Source of the DNA: an uncultured Paracoccaceae bacterium
GTDB taxonomy: Bacteria; Pseudomonadota; Alphaproteobacteria; Rhodobacterales; Rhodobacteraceae
NCBI GenBank assembly: GCA_937883775.1
Contig: CAKZXZ010000145.1
Coordinates: 1-49,108, forward strand
Direction of reading: 5' to 3'
DNA: 49,108 bases
Notes under the pieces: generated by a model
Databases searched by the model: none
What the model saw: the letters and a program-made list of their open reading frames with translations, nothing else
Told to the model about the DNA's origin: nothing
In this document: positions 18,065 to 27,402 of the stretch, piece by piece
Numbering within the stretch: position 1 is the first letter of the stretch
How the letters are laid out: each line of letters starts with the position of its first letter
Position numbers and translations under genes: made by a program

Positions 18065-19705
18065 ATGAACACAGCACATCCTGTTAAGCTTTTCGGGGTA
18101 TTGATCGCTACGCTGATCGTTTTTGGCGGGTTGGGCGTGATGCCCGGCGCCTTTCATGTGGGTCAACATGAAGGGGATACGTTTCATTTTGTGCAGATTG
18201 TGATGCGAATGGCGTCTGGCGAAGTGCCACATATCGACTTTATGACGCCGATTGGCGCGCTGGCTCTTGCGCCCGTGGCGTGGCTGGTCGGGCAAGGCCT
18301 GGGTGTTGGTATGGCCTTTTTGGTCAGCCAGGTCATGGTTGCCGTGATCTTGATGCCTGCGATCTGGTGGGTGGCCTATTCGCGGCTATCGCCTATTCTG
18401 GCGTATGTCTTTGGTTTCTTTGCACTTATCCTGATCCTTGCGTTGATCCATGGCGGCACGGATAACGTCGCCTCATTGTCGATGCACTATAACCGGTGGA
18501 GCTGGGCAGTGGCCTTTATGGCGATCCTGCTGGCGGTTTTGCCAAGCCGAACCGCAGAGCGTTTCGGGCTGGATGGCGTCCTGATCGGCATTCTGATGTT
18601 CGCGCTTTTGATGACTAAAATGACCTATTTCGCAGCGTTTCTTCCGGCCATTGTGGTGGCTTTGGTCAAGACCGGACGGGCCCGGATGCTGGGCGTCGCG
18701 CTGTTCACAGGGCTGGTGCTGACCGGGGCTTTCACGTTGGTTTACGGGGTGCAGTACTGGCTAATGTATCTGGTCGATTTGCTGGCTGTCATGAGCTCGG
18801 ATCTGCGGGCAGCGCCGGGCGATACGTTCAACGACATCCTCAGCGCGCCGGCCTATCTGGCGGGCACGTTGACGGCGCTGGCGGGCATCGTGCTGATGCG
18901 GCAAGCGGGGCGGGACACCGAAGGGTTGGTGTTGCTTTTGCTCGCGCCTGCCTTCTTTTACGTGACCTATCAAAATTTCGAAAATGATCCGCAATGGCTT
19001 GGATTTCTTGGGATTTTACTGATCGCAATGCGGCCGGACGCCGGTAAGTTCAACAGCTGGGGCTGGGATTTGCGGCAGGCCGTTACGGTCACCGCGGGCG
19101 CGGCTTTTGCGCTTTCGCTTGCCTCCTATTCAAACTTGACGACAAGCGTCTTTCGCCATGCAAACCTTGATGCCGAAGACTACACGCCACTGATCGCGGG
19201 GTCAGACAGCTATACGGATCTGAAAGCCTTCACAGAGCGCGTTTACCGGATGGATATGAGCCAGCCGATGGACGGCGACGGATCGGTCTATGCGCAGTTC
19301 CGCGAACAGGCGAACCGGGGGGAGCCGGTGGTGTTACGCGGCGAAACCCTGCCGGAATGTGAGATCAATATCGGGATGCCCGCGTGGATGGACGCGATGA
19401 CCGATGACCTTGAACAAGCGGGCCTTGCGCAGGACAAACGCATCTACATGGTCGATCTGTTCTCAAGCATCTGGCTGTTCTCGGACCAGCTGAAACCGCT
19501 CAAGCGAGGGGCGCCATGGTATTACGGTGGGCTGCCGGGCATCGAGAGCGCGGATTACGTGCTGGTGCCGCAATGCCCCATCCTAAGCGCGGCGCAGCGC
19601 CCGATTGTCGAGGCGCTGAACGCGCGTACTGAAATCGGGCTGTCGGAAATTCGCCGCAACGACATGTACATTCTTTACGCCGTTGAGATGACCGCAGGCA
19701 GCTGA
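18065..19705 (+). CDS. Polytopic membrane protein, GT-C-like glycosyltransferase candidate
   Basis: The product (546 residues) has about ten to eleven hydrophobic helices over the first 370 residues, then a C-terminal soluble domain of about 175 residues, likely extracytoplasmic. The first loop holds HEGDTFHF (35-42) and GEVPHIDFMTPIGAL (52-66). This arrangement, an acidic motif after helix 1 then an amphipathic segment and PxxDF-TPxG, is what lipid-donor GT-C enzymes (ArnT, PMT, arabinosyltransferases) show, so a sugar transferase using a polyprenyl-phosphate donor is plausible. I do not recognise a named family. Start is ATG 18065; a TTG at 18053 is in frame. A perfect palindromic terminator follows the stop. 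Confidence 0.72.
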   Translation: MNTAHPVKLFGVLIATLIVFGGLGVMPGAFHVGQHEGDTFHFVQIVMRMASGEVPHIDFMTPIGALALAPVAWLVGQGLGVGMAFLVSQVMVAVILMPAIWWVAYSRLSPILAYVFGFFALILILALIHGGTDNVASLSMHYNRWSWAVAFMAILLAVLPSRTAERFGLDGVLIGILMFALLMTKMTYFAAFLPAIVVALVKTGRARMLGVALFTGLVLTGAFTLVYGVQYWLMYLVDLLAVMSSDLRAAPGDTFNDILSAPAYLAGTLTALAGIVLMRQAGRDTEGLVLLLLAPAFFYVTYQNFENDPQWLGFLGILLIAMRPDAGKFNSWGWDLRQAVTVTAGAAFALSLASYSNLTTSVFRHANLDAEDYTPLIAGSDSYTDLKAFTERVYRMDMSQPMDGDGSVYAQFREQANRGEPVVLRGETLPECEINIGMPAWMDAMTDDLEQAGLAQDKRIYMVDLFSSIWLFSDQLKPLKRGAPWYYGGLPGIESADYVLVPQCPILSAAQRPIVEALNARTEIGLSEIRRNDMYILYAVEMTAGS

Positions 19706-19731
19706 GGTTTCGCATGCGAAACCGGGTTTTT
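19706..19731 (+). terminator. Terminator after the GT-C-like gene
   Basis: The 18-base perfect palindrome GGTTTCGCATGCGAAACC begins right after the stop codon and is followed by GGGTTTTT (T run 19727-19731). Confidence 0.85.
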
Positions 19732-19788
19732 AAAGTGGTGCCATTGATTCCATTGGATCATTTTCCAAGGCATTTAACATAATACTTT

Positions 19789-19806
19789 AGGGCGCTGTAG
19801 CGCCCT
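19789..19806 (-). terminator. Hairpin between GT-C-like gene and tadV, possible bidirectional terminator
   Basis: AGGGCGC TGTA GCGCCCT forms a seven-pair stem with a four-base loop. On the minus strand it lies about 70 bases after the tadV stop and is followed by TAAAGTATT, so it may end the tad transcript. The T run is weak. Confidence 0.5.
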
Positions 19807-19874
19807 GTATTTAAACGAAATCTTCAGGATTTATAGGGCTTTAAGCGCTTGTGAGGCGTTGTGATATCGACGAT

Positions 19875-20417
19875 CTAGCTGAAAAGCATCTGGATCCATT
19901 GCTGTTGCGCAAGCCACGGGATCCAGTTGTCCTGAGTGGCGCCCAGCAACAGATAGATCGACAACGCACCACCAAGGGCAAAGCCCATCGGATAGTCCTG
20001 TCCTGTGGTCCAGCTTTTCCAATCCGGAGCGAGCTTTTTCAGAACGGAATACTTGACGACCCTGTGCGTGACCCACGTGCCCAACAACGTCGCAGTGAAG
20101 ATAATCAGTACAAACATCGCATCATCAGGCGCGATGAAAGGGGCGGCTGCGGCGCAAAACTTGGCGTCGCCCGCACCAAACGCCCGCGCCATGTTCAGCA
20201 CAAAGCCGATTGCCAGAACCACCAAGCCATTCAGCAACCGCCACGGATATTCAGCAAGCGGCACGGCAACCAGACCGATGATGACAAAAACCCCCAACAG
20301 CGTAAGGACCGCATGATTAGGGATTTTCATCGTGCGCAGATCGCTCCACGCAACATAGATGCAAATCGGCAAGACGAAGGGCAAGAACCACAGTGCCGCG
20401 TAAGTCGTTATGGCCAT
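19875..20417 (-). CDS. cpaA: Prepilin peptidase CpaA/TadV
   Basis: CpaA is an A24-family aspartic peptidase that cleaves the leader from Flp pilin and Tad pseudopilins. The 180-residue protein has several membrane helices and both catalytic Asp residues: D26 in WSDLRTMKIPN and D84 in GAGDAK. It lacks the N-terminal methyltransferase domain of classic PilD, as expected for TadV. It closes the Tad gene run, three bases after the TPR lipoprotein stop. Confidence 0.94.
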   Translation of the reverse strand: MAITTYAALWFLPFVLPICIYVAWSDLRTMKIPNHAVLTLLGVFVIIGLVAVPLAEYPWRLLNGLVVLAIGFVLNMARAFGAGDAKFCAAAAPFIAPDDAMFVLIIFTATLLGTWVTHRVVKYSVLKKLAPDWKSWTTGQDYPMGFALGGALSIYLLLGATQDNWIPWLAQQQWIQMLFS

Positions 20418-20420
20418 TGC

Positions 20421-21278
20421 TTAATTCGAGACGTTGGCTTCCAGCGCATCAAGGCTGCGCACGGCGGCTTCAAAGTGCTGGGGGTGTGTCTCGATCGCGT
20501 CTTTCAACAGGCCCTTGCCTGTCGAGATATCGTTTTGCTTGATTGCCGAAAGGCCCAATGTGTGCAGCAGTTGCGCGCGCTCGACCTGGCTCATCGGGAT
20601 GAGGGGCAGGTCGTATTTGCGCTGGGCACCACGCGCCAGAACCAGATTGTTCTTGGCGGTGAACAGCTTTTGATCCTGACGAAGCGCATCCCCGAACAAA
20701 CGCTCGGCGCCCGCGAAATCACCGCGGGTCAGCTTGGAATAGCCCCAGTTGTTAAGCACACCGGCGGGCTGGGTCGTCAGACCAACAGCGGTTTGATAAA
20801 AACTGTCGGATTTGTCCCATTCTTTGTTGCTGTCAGCGACCATCGCCTCAAGGCGATAGCGCTTGAAAGTTTCAAAGGTCGGCGGGACCTGATCGAGCAT
20901 CTCTTCGGCCTTGTCCCATTCGTTGGAGCGGATCAAGGCATCCGCCATCTCGACCTTGTCGGCGGCTTCGGCTTCGGGATCGTCGATCACCTTCTGCCAG
21001 GCCGCGACCGCTTCGACGGGGCGCTTGGCGCGCACAAGGCTGACGGCAAGACCGCGTTTGAATTCAAGTCGATCCGGGTCTTGCGCCAGCGAACGCTGGA
21101 AGTAGGCGACCCCTTCATTGGGATCAGCGGCGGTCAGCATCACCTGATTGAGGTTCGTGCTGTCGATGACGTTCACGTCCTTGATCGCACGATCAACATC
21201 AGCTTCACCGGCTTTCTGGCACGCGGCCAAAGCCACTGTGCCCATCAGGCACACGGAAAAAAGAATAGGATGGCGCAT
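20421..21278 (-). CDS. tadD: Tad pilus TPR lipoprotein, TadD-like (larger)
   Basis: TadD is an outer-membrane lipoprotein with tetratricopeptide repeats, thought to support secretin assembly like pilotins. The 285-residue product has the lipobox ALAAC (Cys at about 20) and TPR-like units, such as EGVAYFQRSLAQDPDRLEFKRGLAVSL, RPVEAVAAWQKVID, GVLNNWGYSKLTRGDFAGAERLFGDAL and LLKDAIETHPQHFEAA. It follows the smaller TPR lipoprotein by 34 bases. The pair looks like a duplicated TadD. Confidence 0.88.
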   Translation of the reverse strand: MRHPILFSVCLMGTVALAACQKAGEADVDRAIKDVNVIDSTNLNQVMLTAADPNEGVAYFQRSLAQDPDRLEFKRGLAVSLVRAKRPVEAVAAWQKVIDDPEAEAADKVEMADALIRSNEWDKAEEMLDQVPPTFETFKRYRLEAMVADSNKEWDKSDSFYQTAVGLTTQPAGVLNNWGYSKLTRGDFAGAERLFGDALRQDQKLFTAKNNLVLARGAQRKYDLPLIPMSQVERAQLLHTLGLSAIKQNDISTGKGLLKDAIETHPQHFEAAVRSLDALEANVSN

Positions 21279-21312
21279 TTTGCCTGCGTCCTTTTTACTG
21301 CTCTTGCCTCAT

Positions 21313-21873
21313 TCAGGGCGTTTGCAGGATCAGGAAATCGCTGCTGCCCCGTCGCACCAATTGATATGGCGTCTGTATCTCTTCTTCATACGCGGAATTT
21401 TCAGTTTTTGCGATAGCTAAGCGAAGATTGTCACGGATTTGGTCAGAATTGCCACTATCGAGCGCGTAAGCGTGCCGAAAAACCTGTCGCGCCTCGACGG
21501 TTTCGCCTTTTTCCATCAGAACAACGCCCAGATTGTTCCAGGCCGGAACGAAATCAGGCTTGTCCCGAATGGCGCGGCGCAGCAAGTCTTCGGATTGGTT
21601 GAGGCGGCCTAGCTTGAGATTGGCTGATCCAAGGGCCGAAAGCACATCGGGGGAAAAGCCCTGATCGCCGATCGCGCGGGAATAGGCGTTAAGCGCAAGT
21701 TCGTATTCGCCCGCCGACATCAGGCGGTGCCCGACGATAAGCCCGTCAACGGCTTCACCTCCGGCAAGACCGGGGGCAAAGGGGTTGTCTGTATCTGGGG
21801 TTTTGGCCGTGTCGTCACAGCCCGCCAGCACAAGGCTGATTGCCAAAATACTCCCCACCCAAAATCGCATCAT
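21313..21873 (-). CDS. Tad pilus TPR lipoprotein, TadD-like (smaller)
   Basis: The 186-residue lipoprotein has a signal with lipobox VLAGC (Cys about 19), then TPR units with GEYELALNAYSRAIGDQGFSPDVLSALGSANLKLGRLNQSEDLLRRAI and NNLGVVLMEKGETVEARQVFRHAYALD. It starts four bases after the tadC stop, in operon. It is a second TadD-type protein; a scaffold or pilotin role is inferred from the family. Confidence 0.86.
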   Translation of the reverse strand: MMRFWVGSILAISLVLAGCDDTAKTPDTDNPFAPGLAGGEAVDGLIVGHRLMSAGEYELALNAYSRAIGDQGFSPDVLSALGSANLKLGRLNQSEDLLRRAIRDKPDFVPAWNNLGVVLMEKGETVEARQVFRHAYALDSGNSDQIRDNLRLAIAKTENSAYEEEIQTPYQLVRRGSSDFLILQTP

Positions 21874-21877
21874 ACCA

Positions 21878-22852
21878 TTAGAAATTCGCGTTGCTCATCA
21901 TTTCATAGATCCCGTACACCGAAGGGCCGATCAGGATAATCAGCAACGGCGGAACCGTGAGCATCATAGTGGCAAGTGTCATCTTTGTGGGCAAGGTATT
22001 TGCTTTTTCTTCAGCCCGCATCACGCGCTTGTCACGCATTTCGCCCGCATAAACGCGCAAGGCTTCCGCGATGGACGTACCAAACGCGTTGGATTGCTTG
22101 AGCACGGTCACGAAGGATGTGACGTCCTGCACGCCTGCGCGTTCGGACATGTCTTCCAGCACGGAGTTCTTGTCCTTACCGGCTTTCATTTCCTGCGCGA
22201 CGATGTCGAATTCATCGGCCAGCGCGGGGTAGCCGGCGCGGATTTCAGAGGCGACGCGCACGATGGATTGATCGAGCGATTGGCCGGCCTCAACGCAGAC
22301 CAGCATCATATCGAGGCTGTCGGGAAAGCCGTTGATAATTTCTTCCTGGCGGGTTTGGAGGCGGCGCTGCACCCAGTATTTGGGCAGCATGTAGCCTGCA
22401 CAGGCCGGAAGCAGCGTAGCAAGGATCAGCGATTGGGTTGTCGGCTCGCCGGTGGCGGAGCTGATGAATGCATAGATGACGCCGAGCGCCAGCAGGCCCA
22501 GACCAAGGGCGAATTGGGCAAAATAGTACGTCCGCACGGCGTTCTTGGTGCGGTAGCCGGCCTGCATGAGCTTGAGGCGAACGGCCGAAAACTCTTCTTC
22601 ATCCTGCGGCTCAAGAAATTCAGAGTATTTGGCCAGCTTGTCATTGCCGCCATTGCGCAATTTCTCGCGATCTTTGGGGCCGGTCGTGATGCCGGTTGCG
22701 TTCTGTTTGATTTTATCGAGCGGGTCGGGCTTTTTGTTCATCAGGCTCGGAACGGTGAGCAGGATCATAAACAGGCCGAGGATACCCACCAGCAGAAGAG
22801 GGCCGAAGGGACCGAAAATGTCGGTCAGCAGAGTGTTGAATTGCTCAAGCAT
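21878..22852 (-). CDS. tadC: Tad inner-membrane platform protein TadC
   Basis: TadC, with TadB, forms the inner-membrane platform on which the ATPase TadA acts. The 324-residue protein is a GspF/T2SSF family member: an N-terminal membrane helix (about 17-37), a pair in the middle (about 117-153), the T2SSF cytoplasmic domain (GFPDSLDMMLVCVEAGQSLDQSIVRVASEI) and a C-terminal helix. It lies ten bases after tadB. Confidence 0.95.
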   Translation of the reverse strand: MLEQFNTLLTDIFGPFGPLLLVGILGLFMILLTVPSLMNKKPDPLDKIKQNATGITTGPKDREKLRNGGNDKLAKYSEFLEPQDEEEFSAVRLKLMQAGYRTKNAVRTYYFAQFALGLGLLALGVIYAFISSATGEPTTQSLILATLLPACAGYMLPKYWVQRRLQTRQEEIINGFPDSLDMMLVCVEAGQSLDQSIVRVASEIRAGYPALADEFDIVAQEMKAGKDKNSVLEDMSERAGVQDVTSFVTVLKQSNAFGTSIAEALRVYAGEMRDKRVMRAEEKANTLPTKMTLATMMLTVPPLLIILIGPSVYGIYEMMSNANF

Positions 22853-22861
22853 GGGCCACCT

Positions 22862-23830
22862 TTAGACCTTGATGTTCACAAGCGAACGCATGACGAAAAT
22901 GTTGGTTATCAGAAAGCCCGCGACCACCAGGCAGGCCGGGATGAACACAGCCGTTTCCTTAACGTCGTCATAGTAGTTTGGCTGCAGCAGGTTGATGCCG
23001 ATCATCGCAACGATGGGGAAGCCCGACAGGAACATGCCGGACCATTTGGCTTCTGCGGTGATGGCTTTCACCCGGCGAAAAAGCTTGAACCGCGAGCGGA
23101 TCACCAGGCCAAGACCGTGCAGGATTTCAGCAAGGTTACCGCCGGATTGCTGCTGGATCGTCACGGCCACCGCGAGGAAGCGCAAGTCTTGCATATCCAG
23201 GCGCTCGGCCATCGCTTTGAGAGCGTCGCCAACATCGCGACCATAGGCAGCCTCGTCGGCGATCATGCCCATTTCGGTCCCCAGCGGGTCAGCGACCTCG
23301 GTGGCGACGATGTTGATTGCGGATGAAAACGGGTGCCCCACACGCAAGCTGCGGACCATCAGATCGACGCCGTCGGGCAGTTGTTCTTCGAACAAGGCCA
23401 TGCGTTTCTTGGCGCGGTTGTTCACCCAGACATAGACGCCGCCAACACCCATCACGATGGACAGGCCAATGCGGATCGGAAGGCCGGTGCCTGTGCCCAT
23501 GGTCAGCCCGACAAAGGCGACCATGCCCAGCACGCCCATGATAAGAACCAGCTGCAGGGGCGAGAAGGCGATGTTGGCCTTTTGCGCTTTCTCGGCCAGA
23601 ACCGAGTAAAGCGGGATCGATTTGGACCGCATGTGCTGGCCCATCTCCTTGCGGAGTTGTTCCATCACTTTTTCGCGGCCCGCGCCCTTTTCGAGAAGGG
23701 CCAGGCGGCGGTTGACGTTGCGGTTCAGGCTGATCGACTTGCCGAAAGCCACCAGATACAGGCCTTCGACAATCGCGAGGACCGCGAAGAAGATCAGGCC
23801 ATAGACGATGATTTCCGGGTTGATTGTCAT
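22862..23830 (-). CDS. tadB: Tad inner-membrane platform protein TadB
   Basis: The 322-residue protein has a T2SSF domain (LPDGVDLMVRSLRVGHPFSSAINIVATEV) and four membrane helices (about 5-25, 92-130 as a pair, 270-315). It is the partner of TadC. It starts seven bases after the cpaF stop. Confidence 0.95.
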   Translation of the reverse strand: MTINPEIIVYGLIFFAVLAIVEGLYLVAFGKSISLNRNVNRRLALLEKGAGREKVMEQLRKEMGQHMRSKSIPLYSVLAEKAQKANIAFSPLQLVLIMGVLGMVAFVGLTMGTGTGLPIRIGLSIVMGVGGVYVWVNNRAKKRMALFEEQLPDGVDLMVRSLRVGHPFSSAINIVATEVADPLGTEMGMIADEAAYGRDVGDALKAMAERLDMQDLRFLAVAVTIQQQSGGNLAEILHGLGLVIRSRFKLFRRVKAITAEAKWSGMFLSGFPIVAMIGINLLQPNYYDDVKETAVFIPACLVVAGFLITNIFVMRSLVNIKV

Positions 23831-23836
23831 GGCCGA

Positions 23837-25261
23837 TTACTCCGCCGCAAAGGGTTCAAAGATCGTGGCCGGCAGATCGTAGCCCCACATGCGGAACCGC
23901 TCGGAATAGTGCGAGCGCACGCCGGTGGCGGTAAAATGGCCGATGATCTTGTTTTCGGGCGTCAGGCCGACGCGCTGGAAGCGGAAGATTTCCTGCATGG
24001 AGATCACATCACCTTCCATGCCGGTGATTTCCGTGATGGAGGTCATCCGGCGCGAGCCGTCTTGCAGACGTGAGGCCTGCACGATCAGGTTCACAGCCGA
24101 AGAGATCTGGCTGCGCACAGCTTTCAGCGGCATTTCGATACCCGCCATGGCGATCATGTTTTCCAGACGGCTGACACCATCGCGCGCCGAGTTGGCGTGG
24201 ATCGTGGTCATGGATCCGTCGTGGCCCGTGTTCATGGCCTGGAGCATGTCGATCACTTCCTCGCCCCGCGTCTCACCCACGATGATGCGGTCGGGACGCA
24301 TACGAAGCGCGTTTTTCAGACAGTCGCGCTGCGAGACAGCCCCTTTACCTTCGACGTTGGCGGGGCGGCTTTCCATCCGGCCCACATGGGTCTGTTGCAG
24401 TTGAAGTTCGGCCGTATCCTCGATCGTGAGGATGCGTTCGGCATCGTCGATAAAGGACGACAGCGCGTTGAGCGTGGTTGTTTTACCCGAACCCGTACCG
24501 CCCGAGACGATGACGTTCAGGCGGGTGGCGACTGCGGCCTGAAGATAGGCGGCCATTTCTTCGGTAAACGCGCCGAAAGTGACCAGATCGTCAATCGCCA
24601 GCTTTTCCTTCTTGAACTTACGAATGGAGACGAGCGATCCGTCCACCGCAATCGGCGGCACCATCGCGTTGAAACGCGAACCATCGGCCAAACGGGCGTC
24701 CACATAAGGGTTGGACTCGTCGACACGACGACCCACGGCGGAGACGATCTTGTCGATGATGCGCAGCAGATGCTTTTCGTCTTTGAAGGTCACATCCGTG
24801 AGCTGCAACTTACCGTCGCGTTCCACGAAAATCTGTTGCGGGCCGTTCACGAGAATATCGTTCACGGTGTCGTCTTTCAAAAGCGGCTCAAACGGGCCAA
24901 GGCCCACCACTTCGTCATAAAGATCCTGGCTGAGAAGCTGGCGTTCTTCGCGGTTCAGCACGATGCCCTGTTCAGACAGAACTTCGGTCATGATCGCGCC
25001 GATTTCGTTGCGCAGATCGGCTTCGGACGCATTCTCGAGCGCCGACAGGTTCAAACTATCAAGCAGCTCTTTGTGGAGCGCGAGCTTGATCTCGGCCAGC
25101 TTTTCCTTGCGCTTGCGTTCCTTTTCACCCAGCCCGTCATCGGTTTTGACAGGCGCCGCCTTGCGCAATGTCTTGGGTGCTGGCGCTGCTTTGGGCGTTG
25201 GGACAGCTTTCAGTTCCGGCTTGGCGCCGCCAGCTGAGGGCTTTTTGTAACGTGAAAACAT
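23837..25261 (-). CDS. cpaF: Tad pilus ATPase TadA/CpaF
   Basis: CpaF is the hexameric secretion ATPase that powers Flp pilus extension, and in some species retraction. The 474-residue protein has a Lys/Ala/Pro-rich N-terminal extension (1-60), a helical N-domain, and the VirB11-type core with Walker [10 protein letters not shown] (254-262), the [10 protein letters not shown] Asp-box, and GETRGEE. I choose the ATG at 25261, since the codon before it (25264) is a TTG one position upstream. Confidence 0.96.
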   Translation of the reverse strand: MFSRYKKPSAGGAKPELKAVPTPKAAPAPKTLRKAAPVKTDDGLGEKERKRKEKLAEIKLALHKELLDSLNLSALENASEADLRNEIGAIMTEVLSEQGIVLNREERQLLSQDLYDEVVGLGPFEPLLKDDTVNDILVNGPQQIFVERDGKLQLTDVTFKDEKHLLRIIDKIVSAVGRRVDESNPYVDARLADGSRFNAMVPPIAVDGSLVSIRKFKKEKLAIDDLVTFGAFTEEMAAYLQAAVATRLNVIVSGGTGSGKTTTLNALSSFIDDAERILTIEDTAELQLQQTHVGRMESRPANVEGKGAVSQRDCLKNALRMRPDRIIVGETRGEEVIDMLQAMNTGHDGSMTTIHANSARDGVSRLENMIAMAGIEMPLKAVRSQISSAVNLIVQASRLQDGSRRMTSITEITGMEGDVISMQEIFRFQRVGLTPENKIIGHFTATGVRSHYSERFRMWGYDLPATIFEPFAAE

Positions 25262-25283
25262 CAAATACGTTCCTTAAAATGCC

Positions 25284-26519
25284 TTAGGCGGCGGCTTCTG
25301 CCGCAACATTGAGCTCGTGGATCGAAGCGGCCAGTTTGGCCAGTTCTTTGCGCAGCGGGTTCTTGGCTGCGGTTTCGGACAGCGGAACACCGTGATCGGA
25401 GCCTTGGGTGACCTGCTTGCCACCATCGGGCAGCAGCACTTCGATGGCCACATTCAGGCTTTCGGCCAGACGTTTGACGCGGGATCGGCCGCTTAGATCG
25501 GTGATCTTGGGCGCGCGGTTCATCACGAAACGCAGCTTTTCAAAGGGCAGGTCTTCGGCTTTGAGCGCCTTGACCATCCGCAGCGCGTTTTGGGCGCAGC
25601 GCATGTCCAGCTCCAGCGGGCTGAAATAAATGTGGGCATGCTGCAGCGCCACTTCGGTCCAACTGACCAAGGTCGACGGCATATCGATGACGACATAGTC
25701 GAAATTCGTCTGCGCCACGGTAATCAGGCGTTCGACATCTTCGGGACCGATCAGGTCGAGCGGCAGCATATCCTGCGGCGCGGTCAGAACGTGCAGCTTT
25801 TCGTTATAGGTCAGCAGCGCGTTCATGAAGCTTTCGCTGTCCATGGATTCAGTGTCCGAGATCAGCTCATAGATCGCCTCGCGGCGGGGCAGATCAAGGA
25901 AGGTCGATGCGGTGCCGAACTGCAGATCCAGATCAAGCAGGCAGACGCGGATCGGTTTTTCCGATGGCGTGTTGGCCAGTTCCCACGCCAGATTGACAGC
26001 CATGGTTGTGGCGCCCGTGCCGCCCGCAAGCCCGTGGACCGGAAGGACAACGCCGTCCTTGTCGCCGGTCGCTTTGAGTTTGGTCTGCATTTCGGCGGGG
26101 ATCGGCTCTTCCTCGGGTGTTTGAAGACGCTCGATCGCTTCGTTCAGTTCGTTTTCGGGAAGCGGGTAGGGGACGAATTCGTCAGCGCCCTGCCGTAACA
26201 ATTGGTGCAGCGCGATTGAGCTGACGTCTTCGGCGATTAGGATCACTTTGATGTTGCGCGCTTTTGCAGCGCTCAGCACTTCCGAGATCAACGGCAGATC
26301 CGCTTCATCCTCGGCGTCGATGGCGACGGCGACAAACTCCAAAGCTTCAGAATCAGGCTGGTTGAAGAATGCCATTGCGTCGGCGAACCCAAGGTCGCCC
26401 CAGCTTTCGCCCATGGCGGTTTCCATATCCTCGATCAGAAGATCAAAGTTCTGCACATCCCGTGAGATGGTGCAGGCCAGGATAGGTGCCGCTTCCGGTT
26501 GTAAAAGTGCGCTACTCAT
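25284..26519 (-). CDS. cpaE: Tad pilus localisation protein CpaE/TadZ
   Basis: CpaE/TadZ positions the Tad machine at the pole. The 411-residue protein has an atypical receiver-like N-terminal domain (about 13-135) and a ParA/MinD-like ATPase domain. In place of KGGxGKTT the P-loop reads AGGTGATT (165-172), with both lysines missing, but the VCLLDLDLQFGTASTFLDL and VVIDMPST elements remain. Start is ATG 26519, preceded by GAGAGG; an upstream ATG at 26540 is less well supported. It is followed by cpaF after 22 bases. Confidence 0.93.
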   Translation of the reverse strand: MSSALLQPEAAPILACTISRDVQNFDLLIEDMETAMGESWGDLGFADAMAFFNQPDSEALEFVAVAIDAEDEADLPLISEVLSAAKARNIKVILIAEDVSSIALHQLLRQGADEFVPYPLPENELNEAIERLQTPEEEPIPAEMQTKLKATGDKDGVVLPVHGLAGGTGATTMAVNLAWELANTPSEKPIRVCLLDLDLQFGTASTFLDLPRREAIYELISDTESMDSESFMNALLTYNEKLHVLTAPQDMLPLDLIGPEDVERLITVAQTNFDYVVIDMPSTLVSWTEVALQHAHIYFSPLELDMRCAQNALRMVKALKAEDLPFEKLRFVMNRAPKITDLSGRSRVKRLAESLNVAIEVLLPDGGKQVTQGSDHGVPLSETAAKNPLRKELAKLAASIHELNVAAEAAA

Positions 26520-26689
26520 TGCCTCTCGTCCTTTTGTCATGCCGACATGGACGGAGCTTGTTTATGCCGCGCGACTGCTCGTTATATGCGCGTGACATCT
26601 GCCCCGTTCGGTCGACCCCGCATCAACAATCGACGCGGAAAACTCCCATTGGAGCTTTTTTGACGGGGAAAGAGGGCGAGATTGCGGCC

Positions 26690-26720
26690 AAAAAACAATC
26701 AAACTGGGGTATTTACCCCA
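26690..26720 (-). terminator. Terminator between the OmpA-like gene and cpaE
   Basis: On the minus strand, just after the OmpA-like stop, a stem GGGGTA/TACCCC (26706-26719, perfect) with a two-base loop is followed by GTTTGATTGTTTTTT. It would separate cpaC-ompA from the cpaE unit. Confidence 0.7.
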
Positions 26721-26726
26721 TATTGG

Positions 26727-27386
26727 TTAATTGCCTGTGGCCACTTCGGCACCTGTGATGCCTTCCAGTTCGCTGCGAATAAACGGCCCGTTGGTGGCAT
26801 AGTCGCGGAAGATGACTTCGGCGTACTTGCCGTTCAGCACAGAGGGGTGGCTTTCAACAAAACCCGAAACCTCGGTCACGGTGCGGCGATTTTGGCGCTC
26901 GCGCCCTTCGGAGACGACCAAAGGTTGCGTTTCGCCAAAGGAAACGAGCGCTTCAAGCCGGGATCGATCGATGCCCTGACTTGCAAGGAAATGCACAACT
27001 GCATTGGCGCGTGCGCGGCCAAGACGTTTGTTATACGCGTTCGAGCCTACAGCATCGGTGTGGCCAAAGACCCGGAAGCGAACTTCGGGGAATTGACGGA
27101 TCCAATTTGCCTGCTCCCGCAATGTTGCCTGAGCGGACGCATCCAACTGCGCGGAATTAAACGCGAAATTCACTGTTGAAGGTGTTTCCGCGGCAAAGCG
27201 GCGGGACAGATCAACAACGTAGGATTTTTGGCCTGAATGTATCAGGACATTGTTCATTGTGGGGTTGCCGAACCCTCCCTCATCCAGGAGGGACCCTGCT
27301 TCTCGCCCGAAGGTCGAGAAACTTGCGTCGCTGCTGGCGCAGGCGGTCAAAGCCAGAAGGCTTGCTGCGGAAAGAAGAGTTTTCAT
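26727..27386 (-). CDS. OmpA-family lipoprotein of the Tad locus
   Basis: The 219-residue precursor has a lipobox LTAC (Cys 16) and an OmpA-type peptidoglycan-binding domain (about 75-185) with VFGHTDAVGSNAYNKRLGRARANAVVHFL and RQNRRTV. Such a protein may hold the CpaC secretin or pilus base to peptidoglycan, as OmpA-like proteins in Tad loci are suspected to do. Start ATG 27386 gives a clean lipoprotein signal; an ATG at 27398 is possible. It is 16 bases after cpaC. Confidence 0.86.
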   Translation of the reverse strand: MKTLLSAASLLALTACASSDASFSTFGREAGSLLDEGGFGNPTMNNVLIHSGQKSYVVDLSRRFAAETPSTVNFAFNSAQLDASAQATLREQANWIRQFPEVRFRVFGHTDAVGSNAYNKRLGRARANAVVHFLASQGIDRSRLEALVSFGETQPLVVSEGRERQNRRTVTEVSGFVESHPSVLNGKYAEVIFRDYATNGPFIRSELEGITGAEVATGN

Positions 27387-27402
27387 GTGCCCCGACATCA
27401 TA

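Noticed and set aside
19851-21416. 521-residue plus-strand frame opposite tadV and tadD
   Set aside because: Shadow of the Tad genes; no start signal and no domain.
21785-23326. 513-residue plus-strand frame opposite tadB/tadC
   Set aside because: Antisense to real Tad genes; His/Gln/Arg-rich composition is typical of shadows.
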